DNA of 54,602 nucleotides from Neisseria iguanae (GCF_003013245.1 NZ_PXYY01000005.1:1-54602); one strand, 5' to 3'. Shown: positions 7,142 to 15,994, counted from the stretch's first letter. Notes: generated from the sequence alone by a model not told the origin. Numbers and translations: made by a program.

Positions 7142-10100
7142 TTGATTTGGAGATTGCCGGCATTTGGAGCAATGCCATTGAGAACTTGGCGTTCTGCATC
7201 AAATGTCAACCATTTGGGCAATTCACCACCATCGACAGTAACTGCACGATAAGTCAGTTTATCACCGTCAGGGTCGGTAAAATGCCCTTGCGGAATCGTA
7301 AACTCCCAAGGTTGGCCAACTTTAATATAGGCTGTATCCAGACGGCCTTGTACCAGTGGAGCATGGTTTTCATTGATAATAATTGTCCAGTTTTGGCTGG
7401 TATCTAAGCCTTCAGCATCAATTGCAGTAATGGTTAAATCCAACTTACCAGAGAGTTCTTCCCCAACCATACCGCTTAGTGTTCGTGTGGCACTATCAAA
7501 TTTCCAGCTTTGAGGCAATGGAGAGCCATCAGAACGGGTGATTTGGTATTGTTCGATACCCTTATCGTCTATAAACAGATTATCTGCCAATTGGTAAGTA
7601 AATGTTTCCCCAATTTTTAATGATAGTGCTTCGGGTTGGGTTGAAGCCTCAGGGGCATTATTTTGAAACAGATTAAGCCCAAACATGCCGTCTGAAAAAT
7701 CCTCAATCACAATTTGTGATGAGAAACGATCAGATTCCACCAGCAAACGGCTACCGTTCATAGTGAGGGATAAACCCTGAGCAGATACCCAATGTCCTTC
7801 CCGAGCTAACTTCCAATTAAGTGAATCCAAAGCCATACCATCAATCAAAATCAGGCCGCTTTTATCCTCATCGATAATGGTTTTGACATCATACGGATTT
7901 TGCAAATCACCGCTGGAGAAGATATAAACATCATAACCCTCGCCACCATCAAGCAGGTCTCGACCAACTCCGCTTTCAAGAGTGTCATGCCCCTTGCCGC
8001 CATAAAGTTTGTCATCTCCATCACCTCCGTAAAGATAATCATCCCTCGATACCGAAGCATCGCGATTGTCGTCTCCCCATAGGATGTCGTCTCCTTTTCC
8101 ACCGTCTAAATAATCATTACCGTCTTGTCCGATAATCAAATCATTACCGGCACCGCCATACAGGAAATCAGCAGCGCCACCAACCGATACACGATGCACT
8201 GAATCATAAAGAGGTACTGTAGCAGTTAAGGCATAATCTCCTGTTTGAGGATCAATAGTGACTTCCCACTCATCCATCTCCCGATGAGTAAAGCTGAAAC
8301 TGTTGATATACTGAGCCTCCCATGCCCCGTTTTTAAACGTATATTCAGACGTTAAAGCAGTCCTTGCTGCAGGCGATATCGTTGGCATCATCGTACCGGG
8401 TACAAAAGGCATAATTGGAGCAATCGGTGTGTAACCGTATGTTACTCCGCTTCCCTCAATATATAGATAGTGGCTACGGCTTCCATAACGGTAAAATGCA
8501 TCACCAAGGATCACATCGTCTCCCGCACCACCAAAAATGGTGTCGCTGCCTTCTCCGCCAGTTAGCAGATCACAGTTTTGACTACCGTAAACTTCATCAT
8601 TGCCTTCACCAGCCACGACCCAATCACCCCGTTCACCGGTACTTTCTTCAAGCAAATGACTGCCTTTGAATTCACTGTACACAATGTCATCACCAGCAAG
8701 GCCATAAATCAAATCACGGCCGCTACCGCCGATAATGATGTCACGGTCAAGAGCTTTCTCCGCTTCAGGTTTATCTGCAGACACAAACCCACTACCATTT
8801 AAAATATCATTGCCATCACCACCGTCAATCACATCAGCACCGTAACTGCCATAAACACGGTCATTACCCTCACCAACAGCCACAGTTAATGCACCGGCTG
8901 CAGTCGCAAAAACCAGATCCGCTTTGCCACCGCCGGTAAGGTTAAAATGACGGTCACTGCCAGCAGCATAAAATATATTGTATTTGTCTGCTTGACCGTA
9001 GCCGCCCGTCAACACCAAGTTTCCGGAAGCTGCCTGATCAGCTGCCTCTTTAGTAACTAACTCAATGCCTAGCCCGCGTGAATTGTCTCCATGGAAAAAG
9101 TCTTTAATCACAGCGGTATCACGACCATGCTTCACCATCAGCACATTACTGCCTTCAGGACGCAATGCCGTCATCTGATTATCAGGCTTGCCGTTTTCAT
9201 CTACGCTATACCAAGATTTATCCTCGGCACTGTTACGCATAAATCTTGTTGCTTTCAGGCTGTCTGAAAACACGATTTCTCCGCTGCCGTCGCTGTCGAA
9301 CACCGTGTCAATACCCTCAATCCGATACACATCACGGCCTCTGCCACCTTCCAAATAATCAGAACCCGCTTTACCCTCCAGTACATCATCGCCTGCACCG
9401 CCGAATAACTTGTCACCCAAACGGCCGCCTTTCAAACTCTCGTCTCCATCACTGCCGAAACGGGTAATCTTTTCCGTAGGATCCAACGGTTCCGCCGCGG
9501 CGACACGGGCGTGGAAATCCGTTTTCAAATCATGATAATGATAGATTTCTTTCAAATGATTATTTTCCAACCAGTTCAGTTCGGACAAATCTTTTGTCGC
9601 ATATTGCTCATAATGCTTCAGCATTTCAAAACGGGCGGCAATATAGTTTGCGGTCATACCGTTCGGATTATCCGAAGAATAAAGGCTGTATTCCTGACCC
9701 GTATTCAATTTCGAGTAATCTAAACCCGTTAAGGCAAACGGCTGCATATGATGCAGGGCATAGCGCATGGCCATGCCGTCTGCAGTGTTGCTGTTTGCAA
9801 TATCCAAGGAAACGGCAATAAATTGAATAGCTTGGTTGCCAGATTCTTTTATTTCCGAAATTTTTTCCTGCAATTCGGCCAAATGTCTGTGATACTGCAC
9901 GCGCGAAGGCGCATCATCCGATACGTCACCAATCGCTGTTGCTGCTAAATCCGCTTTTTGGAACACAATGCCACGCACGAAATCCAATACTTTTTCCAAA
10001 GAGTCCTCAGGTTTGTGGCTGGCAGCATTTAAGATTTTATTGAATTGTCCCAAAGTGAGGTTTTTATCCAACAGGGAAAGGGTGTAAGCCAAAGCCAAGG

Positions 10101-10872
10101 CGTCGGTAATTTTGTACATCGAATGATTTTCTATACCGTCGATCAAACCCTTACTTTCCTCGCTGAAAACAGTTTGACGCTCGCCCACCTGCTTAAACCA
10201 CCAGTCATTGGTCGTTACATTAATACCGTGTTCGGTATAGTAATTATTCTGGCCTTGGTAAAACGCAGTACTTCCAATACCCAATGCTTTCTCAATCTCT
10301 TTGAAAGCCGCTTCGCTTCTATCGATAAACCCCGCACTGTTAAACGTATCCACACCATTGATTTTCAGCCCCTGATAGCCGTCGAAAATCCGTGCAAACG
10401 CAGATGCCAAATGGCCACCCAAACTATGTCCGACAACAGTAATACCGTTTTTCAGATACTCCGCAGGAATCGCTCCTTGGGCATCTGCCGTCTCCTTTAC
10501 CCACCACTTCACCATTTCATCCACCTGCTTGCGGGCAAGTGTATTCAATGCCAAATCAGCATCTGCATATAAATCATACTTGTCTGTTTTGTCCTTACCA
10601 AACTCAGTACCGCGCATAGACAAATAAACTCTGCCTGCAAAATCGCTTCCCTCTTTACCTTCCCAAAGCACCGCAGCAAATCCAGGGGCTTGCTTGTTTG
10701 CCCCATAGGTGGTGATAACTTTGAAATTTTTCTCTAAAAACTCAGATTGTCTTTTACTAAGTTGATTATTTAATATATTGGATAAGCTTAAACTATCCAA
10801 CTCCTTCAAACCATCTACATATCCAGCAGAAGAAAGTAAAGATGAAACATAAACTTCTTTTAAATTAATCAT
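7096..10872 (-). CDS. RTX lipase/esterase-like exoprotein (truncated by frameshift)
   Basis: A secreted calcium-binding protein of about 1,550 residues before the frameshift. From the ATG at 10872 (AAGGG 8 nt upstream) residues 1-330 are an alpha/beta-hydrolase of the class 3 lipase type, with the nucleophile elbow GHSLGG near residue 150. RTX repeats (GGAGDDVLEGKAGSDYLEGG and relatives) start near residue 500 and recur to about 1,050; they bind calcium and fold the protein after export. Two cadherin-like domains (SLKIGETFTYQLADN; YIKVGQPWEFTIPQGH) follow. Type I secretion genes are not adjacent, so export would use a distant transporter. Two AT-dialect DUS-like sites lie inside. The truncated product ends with the out-of-frame residues NWLQRMPMVNRPPHC. 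Confidence 0.85.
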   Translation of the reverse strand: MINLKEVYVSSLLSSAGYVDGLKELDSLSLSNILNNQLSKRQSEFLEKNFKVITTYGANKQAPGFAAVLWEGKEGSDFAGRVYLSMRGTEFGKDKTDKYDLYADADLALNTLARKQVDEMVKWWVKETADAQGAIPAEYLKNGITVVGHSLGGHLASAFARIFDGYQGLKINGVDTFNSAGFIDRSEAAFKEIEKALGIGSTAFYQGQNNYYTEHGINVTTNDWWFKQVGERQTVFSEESKGLIDGIENHSMYKITDALALAYTLSLLDKNLTLGQFNKILNAASHKPEDSLEKVLDFVRGIVFQKADLAATAIGDVSDDAPSRVQYHRHLAELQEKISEIKESGNQAIQFIAVSLDIANSNTADGMAMRYALHHMQPFALTGLDYSKLNTGQEYSLYSSDNPNGMTANYIAARFEMLKHYEQYATKDLSELNWLENNHLKEIYHYHDLKTDFHARVAAAEPLDPTEKITRFGSDGDESLKGGRLGDKLFGGAGDDVLEGKAGSDYLEGGRGRDVYRIEGIDTVFDSDGSGEIVFSDSLKATRFMRNSAEDKSWYSVDENGKPDNQMTALRPEGSNVLMVKHGRDTAVIKDFFHGDNSRGLGIELVTKEAADQAASGNLVLTGGYGQADKYNIFYAAGSDRHFNLTGGGKADLVFATAAGALTVAVGEGNDRVYGSYGADVIDGGDGNDILNGSGFVSADKPEAEKALDRDIIIGGSGRDLIYGLAGDDIVYSEFKGSHLLEESTGERGDWVVAGEGNDEVYGSQNCDLLTGGEGSDTIFGGAGDDVILGDAFYRYGSRSHYLYIEGSGVTYGYTPIAPIMPFVPGTMMPTISPAARTALTSEYTFKNGAWEAQYINSFSFTHREMDEWEVTIDPQTGDYALTATVPLYDSVHRVSVGGAADFLYGGAGNDLIIGQDGNDYLDGGKGDDILWGDDNRDASVSRDDYLYGGDGDDKLYGGKGHDTLESGVGRDLLDGGEGYDVYIFSSGDLQNPYDVKTIIDEDKSGLILIDGMALDSLNWKLAREGHWVSAQGLSLTMNGSRLLVESDRFSSQIVIEDFSDGMFGLNLFQNNAPEASTQPEALSLKIGETFTYQLADNLFIDDKGIEQYQITRSDGSPLPQSWKFDSATRTLSGMVGEELSGKLDLTITAIDAEGLDTSQNWTIIINENHAPLVQGRLDTAYIKVGQPWEFTIPQGHFTDPDGDKLTYRAVTVDGGELPKWLTFDAERQVLNGIAPNAGNLQINWLQRMPMVNRPPHC

Positions 10873-10882
10873 TACCAAACCC

Positions 10883-11407
10883 TTAATTAACTATTAAAAA
10901 ACCATACTTTTTTTGCATTTCAGCATCAAATTTTTTTGTCATTTCATTACAATTATCATCCATATTTGACATCAAAACAGGAGACTTAGATAAAAGTATT
11001 GAGCTCATTCTCCCTCCTTTTAAAAGAAAAGAATCAAGCTTTAAGATAATATCCCCTGTCTTTATATCTTCATATCCATATTGAAATTTTTGAATCGGTA
11101 AAACAGTATTTTTCAAATACATAGTATCAATGTAGACATGTTTTACCTTTGAGCCTCTAATTTTCTCCTCCGCAATATAAGTGATGGATACCTCCCCACA
11201 AATCTTATTAAACTCCCATCTCCCCTGCACCTCATCCTGATAAAAAAACACCATCAGCCCCAGCCAACAGCAAAAATAAACCGCAAGCTGCCACCAACTG
11301 CGGAAGAGTCCGTAGCGTCGGTTTAATTCTCCGAACAACAATCCCAATGCTACGCCGATGCCGCCGAACACCAACGCCCAATAGAGCAAAAGCAAAATCG
11401 CAATCAT
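10883..11407 (-). CDS. Membrane protein upstream of the RTX gene
   Basis: The 174-residue protein has two predicted membrane helices at residues 2-26 (AILLLLYWALVFGGIGVALG) and 40-57 (AVYFCCWLGLMVFF), then a 115-residue soluble domain with a beta-rich centre. It ends 10 nt before the RTX ATG and overlaps the upstream gene by 4 nt (ATGA), so the three genes form one operon. Small membrane or lipoprotein genes before Frp-type RTX genes (for example frpD) encode binding partners of the exoprotein; this protein is not clearly FrpD, so an accessory or immunity role is only inferred. Confidence 0.6.
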   Translation of the reverse strand: MIAILLLLYWALVFGGIGVALGLLFGELNRRYGLFRSWWQLAVYFCCWLGLMVFFYQDEVQGRWEFNKICGEVSITYIAEEKIRGSKVKHVYIDTMYLKNTVLPIQKFQYGYEDIKTGDIILKLDSFLLKGGRMSSILLSKSPVLMSNMDDNCNEMTKKFDAEMQKKYGFLIVN

Positions 11408-11541
11408 GGCTTACTACCTTTTTTCTTGGCCAGCCTTTTAATCAAACGGTTGTGTAGAAACAAACCCACTAAAATCCCCGGAAGTATTCCCAGTAACAGG
11501 AACGGCAGAAAATGGACAACCGCGGCCGTAATTTCAACCAT
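11404..11541 (-). CDS. Small single-helix membrane protein
   Basis: 45 residues from ATG 11541, which follows AGAAGGATTAAAT; the longer frame from 11619 lacks such a site. One hydrophobic helix (VVHFLPFLLLGILPGILVGL) is followed by a strongly basic tail (RLIKRLAKKKGSKP). It overlaps the next gene by 4 nt and heads the RTX operon. Function unknown; topology suggests a cytoplasmic basic tail. Confidence 0.55.
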   Translation of the reverse strand: MVEITAAVVHFLPFLLLGILPGILVGLFLHNRLIKRLAKKKGSKP

Positions 11542-11701
11542 ATTTAATCCTTCTAACAACAACTTACCATTGTGAATTTGAAATAATTTACCGTCAATTG
11601 CTGTTCTATACAGAAACACAAGCCAGGAACTGTGTGAAACCTAAAACTCGCGGGCAGGGTACGAGCCCCAGCATGTATGCGCTTCATCGCCTATATGTAT
11701 A

Positions 11702-11741
11702 AAGGCCGTCTGGAAATCCCAATCTTTCAGACGGCCTTTTT
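11702..11741. terminator. Inverted DUS terminator
   Basis: AAGGCCGTCTGGAAAT and ATCTTTCAGACGGCCTT are followed by T residues. It separates the RTX operon start from the 3' end of the recombinase gene. Confidence 0.7.
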
Positions 11742-12366
11742 ATCTGTCCGTATCATGCTGCTCTGCTTTATATTGCCGCATCACCAGCTTCACCAACGAC
11801 ACGCTGCAACCGGCCAGCTTGGCCGTTTCCTGAAGGGTATGGTTTTGGCGCAGGCTGACAATCAGCTTGTGCTTTTGTGTGTCGGCCTGACGGCCTTTGA
11901 ACCGCCCCTGTTTTTTCGCTTCGGCAATACCGGCCGCTTGGCGTTGTTTGCGCTGCTCGTAGTCGTTTCTGGCCATTTGCAGGGCAATTTTCAGCAACAT
12001 GGTTTGTATGCTGTCTAAAACGATTTTGGCGATTTCGGAATCGGTTTGGATTTGGCTCAGGTCGATAATGCCGGGAATGGAAAGGAACGCGCCTTTTTCG
12101 CGGATACGGTTGACCAGCTTCTCGGCTTCGGCCAGCGGCAGGCGGGTAATGCGGTCGATATGCTCGGCGATGATGACATCGCCTTGTTGCAAGTCGGCAA
12201 TCAGTTGATTCAACACGGGGCGGTCGGCTCGGACACCGGAAGCCTTTTCTTTATAAATGCCTGCGATGTAGTAGCCTTCGGCCTTTGCTTTCTCAATCAG
12301 GGCATTCTGCCGCTCGAGATTTTGCGCTTCGGTGCTGACGCGTTGGTAGATTCTTGCTGCTTTCAT
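11740..12366 (-). CDS. Serine recombinase (resolvase/invertase family)
   Basis: The 208-residue protein has the small serine recombinase layout. The catalytic serine is in IYQRVSTEAQNLERQ (residues 6-20), the conserved arginines are in EHIDRITRLPLAEAEKLV (about 75-90), the long E helix follows, and a C-terminal helix-turn-helix ends the protein (HTLQETAKLAGCSVSLVKLV). The start at 12366 follows GAGGCCGGCC 6 nt upstream; an in-frame TTG at 12378 lacks this spacing. It overlaps closely with fic upstream, so the two are co-transcribed. On a plasmid-like element it probably resolves multimers or inverts a segment; tRNA integration is unlikely to be its job, since serine resolvases of this size rarely target tRNA genes. 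Confidence 0.85.
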   Translation of the reverse strand: MKAARIYQRVSTEAQNLERQNALIEKAKAEGYYIAGIYKEKASGVRADRPVLNQLIADLQQGDVIIAEHIDRITRLPLAEAEKLVNRIREKGAFLSIPGIIDLSQIQTDSEIAKIVLDSIQTMLLKIALQMARNDYEQRKQRQAAGIAEAKKQGRFKGRQADTQKHKLIVSLRQNHTLQETAKLAGCSVSLVKLVMRQYKAEQHDTDR

Positions 12367-12374
12367 GGCCGGCC

Positions 12375-13049
12375 TCAATAGTCGATACCGGAAATGCAGT
12401 GCTGATACAGGAACGCCGCCACTTCGCTGTCATCGCCGGAGCGGTAGAAGGCGGACAGTTTTTCGTTGAACTCGGGCATTTTTGCCTCGGCGATTTCCAA
12501 AATGCCGCAGCCTTTTGCCATCATCAGGGCGTTGGCAAACAGCGTGGCCGTGCGTTTGTTGCCGTCCCAAAAAACCTGCTGCCGCATCAAGGCCAACATG
12601 GTGCGTATGGCAGTTTCGGTGGTTGAGCCGCTGTATGCGTTGATATTATGCATTAGTTCTGCCACTTCCGCTTCGGCCATGACCGGCGGCGTATGGCGCG
12701 AACCGTCGAATAAGGTTACGCCCACGGAGCCGGTACGGAATTCCCCGGGAACCAGCGAATCATCTTGCGCCACCATATTGTTGATTTTTTTTAGCAGGAC
12801 AATATCCACCGGCAGGCCGTCTGAAAGGTGCCGTATCACATACTGATACGCGCGTTTCAGATGGAGGATAGTTTGAATATCACCCAAAGAAGCCGTGGCG
12901 ACGTTGTGGCCGTTGATAATCTGCTCGGTCTGCAACAGCGTGGTTTGACAGTTTTCAAAGCGGCTCAGATTGTGGATTTGCGCCACAAGCACCTTTTGGG
13001 CTAAAAACAGATTTTCTTTCAGGCTGAGTGCGTATTTGTCGGGATACAT
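12375..13049 (-). CDS. Fic-family protein with a glutamine in place of the catalytic histidine
   Basis: 224 residues from ATG 13049 (TAGGATTCAGC upstream); alternative starts are ATG 13076 and TTG 13091. The Fic core motif reads QVFWDGNKRTA, where canonical enzymes have HPFxDGNGRxxR. The histidine base is Gln and the anion-binding loop resembles Doc (GNKR). Earlier residues LQTEQIINGHNV sit where an inhibitory helix motif (S/T)xxxE(G/N) is found in self-inhibited members, but the glutamate is absent. From memory, a subfamily with Q-x-F-W-D-G-N-K-R exists, so the change may be ancestral rather than decay. No small antitoxin gene (FicA/VbhA type) is adjacent. Confidence 0.85.
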   Translation of the reverse strand: MYPDKYALSLKENLFLAQKVLVAQIHNLSRFENCQTTLLQTEQIINGHNVATASLGDIQTILHLKRAYQYVIRHLSDGLPVDIVLLKKINNMVAQDDSLVPGEFRTGSVGVTLFDGSRHTPPVMAEAEVAELMHNINAYSGSTTETAIRTMLALMRQQVFWDGNKRTATLFANALMMAKGCGILEIAEAKMPEFNEKLSAFYRSGDDSEVAAFLYQHCISGIDY

Positions 13050-13059
13050 GCTGAATCCT

Positions 13060-13130
13060 ATGGTTAATTTGAGCATACCCTGATTACCCAATTTCAGTAC
13101 CTGTCAAACGATGGTTAATTTGGAATACTC
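13060..13130. repeat. Direct repeat at the fic promoter
   Basis: ATGGTTAATTTG occurs at 13060-13071 and 13111-13122 (51 bp apart), each followed by a similar (A/G)-ATAC(C/T)C stretch. The first copy overlaps the upstream fic start codon region. A regulator binding site is possible. Confidence 0.4.
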
Positions 13131-13218
13131 AGGGCTTTATTTGTCCATATCCAAATTATCTACTCTATTTGCCCACTTATCAATGAGCTTTACCTTTTCT
13201 GACCTTTCTGAAAACAAA

Positions 13219-13264
13219 AAAAGCCCTGCGGCCATACAGAATCCTGTATGGCCGCAGGGCTTTT
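13219..13264 (-). terminator. Strong terminator after mobA
   Basis: The perfect stem AAAGCCCTGCGGCCATACAG and its complement have a 4-nt loop and A/T runs at both ends, so the hairpin can act in both directions. Confidence 0.9.
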
Positions 13265-13273
13265 GTCGGGTGC

Positions 13274-14290
13274 TTAACGTGTAGGTTCGTTGTCTTGGCC
13301 GCGTTCGTGTTGCGGTGTCTGGCTTTTCAGACGGCCTTGTGCTTGGTCGTACTGCCGTTGGGCTTGCGTGGTAAAAGGCTGTCCGGCCATATTCTTTGCC
13401 AGTCGGCTGATGATACGTGCTTCGGTTTTGTGGCCCATTTTATACAGCTCTTTGGCAATCAGGCCATACTCAGCCAAGATATAACCACGGGTTTTCATGG
13501 CTTCTTGAAGATAAGGGTGTTTCGGCCGATTACTGTTCTGCACGGCTTTTATCAGCTCGGCTGCCTGCTGTTGGTGGACATTGCCGGCAACACCGCGCTG
13601 CCGCATGGCACGCAGTAAACCATTTTCCGGTTTTATAGTTTGGCCACGGTGCTGCCGCCGTGTGGCCGCGCATTCCACACCTTCTTCCCTGAGCTTTTCA
13701 GCAAAACGGACGCGCCACTCGAACAGGTCGTTTTTACGCGGATTCATACGTTGGCCAAAGGCATCACGCATTAACACACACAAATGGACGTGCGGGTGTT
13801 CGGGTTCGTCTTCTTTCTTTGATTCATGGTGCAGCGCAAAAACGTATTGGTGGTCGCGGAACTGCTCGGCCGCAAAATTCCGCGCAGCGCTCAATACCGC
13901 CTCCGGCGGTGTGCCGGCCGGCATGGACAGCACGATATTGAGGGCTTCACGGTGTTTGCTGCCGTCGGGAATATTGAGCTTTTCCCAGTCTTCGGTCAGC
14001 GATTTGACGGCTTTCTTGCCGTCCAGCTTTTCACCCGACTGGGTTTCTACCGTGATTTTTCCGTTGCGCGAAATATAGCCCAAATGGTTTACCACGCCCT
14101 GCATTCCTTTGGAAAACTGACTGAGCCGCTTTGGGATTTTCACCATCACTTCGGGATGTTTTTTGGCGGCGGTCAGGTTGGCCAAACCGCTTCCCGGTTT
14201 CAGCGGTATGCCCGACTTCGGACGGTGTTTGGATTTGGTCAACGGCACGCCGGAATCTTTGGCTTTGACGGCGCAGGTTTTGTAGCCCAA
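13274..14290 (-). CDS. Relaxase MobA-like mobilisation protein
   Basis: The protein nicks the transfer origin and is carried with the DNA strand. The histidine triad of the relaxase fold is seen as HPHVHLCVLM at about residues 160-170, after FALHHESKKEDEPEH; the C-terminal half is helical and basic. The annotated start is TTG 14290, which lacks a ribosome binding site. The open frame continues upstream to 14341, and TAGGAG lies 7 nt before an ATA codon (14321-14323) reading ISLNKKIDDWFLGYK; the true start may be that ATA or a mutated ATG. It follows mobC with a short gap and ends at a strong terminator. A DUS lies in the 3' part. Confidence 0.85.
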   Translation of the reverse strand: MGYKTCAVKAKDSGVPLTKSKHRPKSGIPLKPGSGLANLTAAKKHPEVMVKIPKRLSQFSKGMQGVVNHLGYISRNGKITVETQSGEKLDGKKAVKSLTEDWEKLNIPDGSKHREALNIVLSMPAGTPPEAVLSAARNFAAEQFRDHQYVFALHHESKKEDEPEHPHVHLCVLMRDAFGQRMNPRKNDLFEWRVRFAEKLREEGVECAATRRQHRGQTIKPENGLLRAMRQRGVAGNVHQQQAAELIKAVQNSNRPKHPYLQEAMKTRGYILAEYGLIAKELYKMGHKTEARIISRLAKNMAGQPFTTQAQRQYDQAQGRLKSQTPQHERGQDNEPTR

Positions 14291-14333
14291 AAACCAATCG
14301 TCGATTTTTTTGTTGAGCGATATGGCGGTTCTC

Positions 14334-14852
14334 CTATTTGGCGGTCAGACGTTTGCGGTTGGTTCTCAAAACATCGGCCACTTTTTCGGTATGTTGCTTG
14401 ATGATCTGCGTCAGTTCTTTGATGTGCTCGGACGTAACTGATGCGCTTTCGCCCATATTGAGCTGTCGGGCGACTTGGTTAAGGTTTCGGCCGATACTTA
14501 AAAGCTGGTAATTGGACTGATACAGCACTTCTACTTCGGAGGCCGACAAAGACGGATGTTTGCGGATATACGCCTGTACAATATCACGCACGACATCGTT
14601 CACGCTGCTGTGGTGCTGCGCGGCCGCCATTTCCAAGTAGGAACGGTCTTTTTCGGGCAGGCGAACAGTAATGCGTTTGCTGCCTTGCGGCGGCGGCAGT
14701 TTGATGAGTTCGGGTTCTTCTTTTTCCAACTGTTCTTTCAAAAGCCGTTTAGCCATCCATGAGACACTCGCTTTGCCATACCGTTCTTTGGCCAACAGAG
14801 TCAGCGCATCAATTTCTTCGCGCGTCAGTCCGTAAACGCTGATTTCAGGCAT
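14334..14852 (-). CDS. Mobilisation accessory protein MobC-like
   Basis: 172 residues. The middle (KRITVRLPEKDRSYLEMAAA) is a ribbon-helix-helix DNA-binding segment, and the C-terminal part has the MobC signature LLSIGRNLNQVARQLN. Such proteins help the relaxase open DNA at oriT. The ATG overlaps the end of the antirestriction frame by 8 nt, and the relaxase frame follows at once, so the three are one operon. An oriT should lie nearby, but I could not identify it. Confidence 0.8.
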   Translation of the reverse strand: MPEISVYGLTREEIDALTLLAKERYGKASVSWMAKRLLKEQLEKEEPELIKLPPPQGSKRITVRLPEKDRSYLEMAAAQHHSSVNDVVRDIVQAYIRKHPSLSASEVEVLYQSNYQLLSIGRNLNQVARQLNMGESASVTSEHIKELTQIIKQHTEKVADVLRTNRKRLTAK

Positions 14853-15939
14853 ATTTGGATTCCTTTTTTCTCAAACAGAAAGGCCGTCTGAAAAAATTCA
14901 GACGGCCGGCAGCCGGCAGGCTGGATACTGCCCTATGCCATGATGTCTCAAAGGTGAAAGCAAAATCAGGCAAGGGCAGTATCTGGCCGTATCCGTCGGC
15001 CTGCTGAGGTTCAGACGGCCTTTGCTCATTCCGTTCCGTTTCAATCTGCTGCTCGAAGCTCAGCACAAAACCTTTAATCCTGCCTGCGTCCTGCGTGGCT
15101 TTCAGAATTTCCGTCGGTTCTTCGCTCAGCGCTTTGACCCAACTGCCGACATAGTGGGCATGGCGGTCGGGATTGTGCGGCAAGCCCAATTCACGCGTAA
15201 GCATCAGGGAAGCAATTTCGGCACGCAGCTCTTCACGGGCATAGGCTTCGCTGCCGAAACGGCCGCTCAAATCACGGTTCAAACGGCTTTCATGGCCGCT
15301 CCAATGGCCAAGCTCATGCAAGGCCACGGCCATAATATTCCCCCTGTCCTGCAAACTGCTCCTTTTTCGGCAGTACGATGACATCACGGCCCGGGTTGTA
15401 GTAAGCATCATTACCGCCGTGCCGGATGACTGCGCCCGACGCGGCCAGCAGCTTCTCGGCACGTTCGTGGTTTGCCCAAACGGGTTCGGCCTGTTTCAGT
15501 TCAGGAAGGCCGTCAATCTGTTCCGCATTGAACACGGTAAAGCCTTTGAAATACGGCTTTTCCAAAGCATGATGCTCTTTCACCGGTTCTCCGTTTTCAT
15601 CACGCACCGTTTTACCTTGTTCGTCTTTTTTGACGCGCTCGACGTGGGTAATCAGCCGTACCAGCCCGACACCCCGTTCACCTTTGCGTACTTGGGCATT
15701 CACGGAAGCAGCCTGTTTGTAGGTCATCCAACGCGGGTCATTGCGCCCTTGCAGCATCAGGCGCAGAAAATTGAGGCCGTTGTATTCACTGCCTGACACA
15801 GGATTGTGCGGGAAATCCCTGCCCATAGATGGCTCCCACAATCGCTGAAACGGCGCGGTTCCTTGTTGCAAACGTTCAATCAGCTCTTGGGAAATTTGTC
15901 GGCGTATTCTTCCTGCCGGCTCTTTTGTTGTTCACTCAT
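14845..15939 (-). pseudogene. ArdC-type antirestriction gene broken by two frameshifts
   Basis: ArdC-type proteins bind single-stranded DNA and carry a metalloprotease-like domain; they protect incoming plasmid DNA from restriction. From ATG 15939 (GAAGGAGAACCGGT upstream) the frame reads MSEQQKSRQEEYADK and then breaks. A missing A near 15896 shifts it; the next frame gives ISQELIERLQQGTAPFQRLW and continues to VLPKKEQFAGQGEYY. An extra G near 15329-15331 then shifts into AVALHELGHWSGHESRLNRD, which carries the zinc-binding HELGH motif. Three frames are thus needed for one protein of about 360 residues. The end overlaps mobC. Confidence 0.8.
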
Positions 15940-15960
15940 ACCGGTTCTCCTTCAAACGAC

Positions 15961-15990
15961 AAAAAAGCCCTGCCGTCTCCGGCAGGGCTT
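15961..15990 (-). terminator. Terminator of the small upstream operon
   Basis: The stem AGCCCTGCCG/CGGCAGGGCT is followed on the minus strand by six T residues. Confidence 0.8.
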
Positions 15991-15994
15991 GTGC

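Noticed and set aside
10045-10572. Plus-strand frame of 175 codons inside the RTX region
   Set aside because: Antisense to the lipase domain, with no initiation signals.
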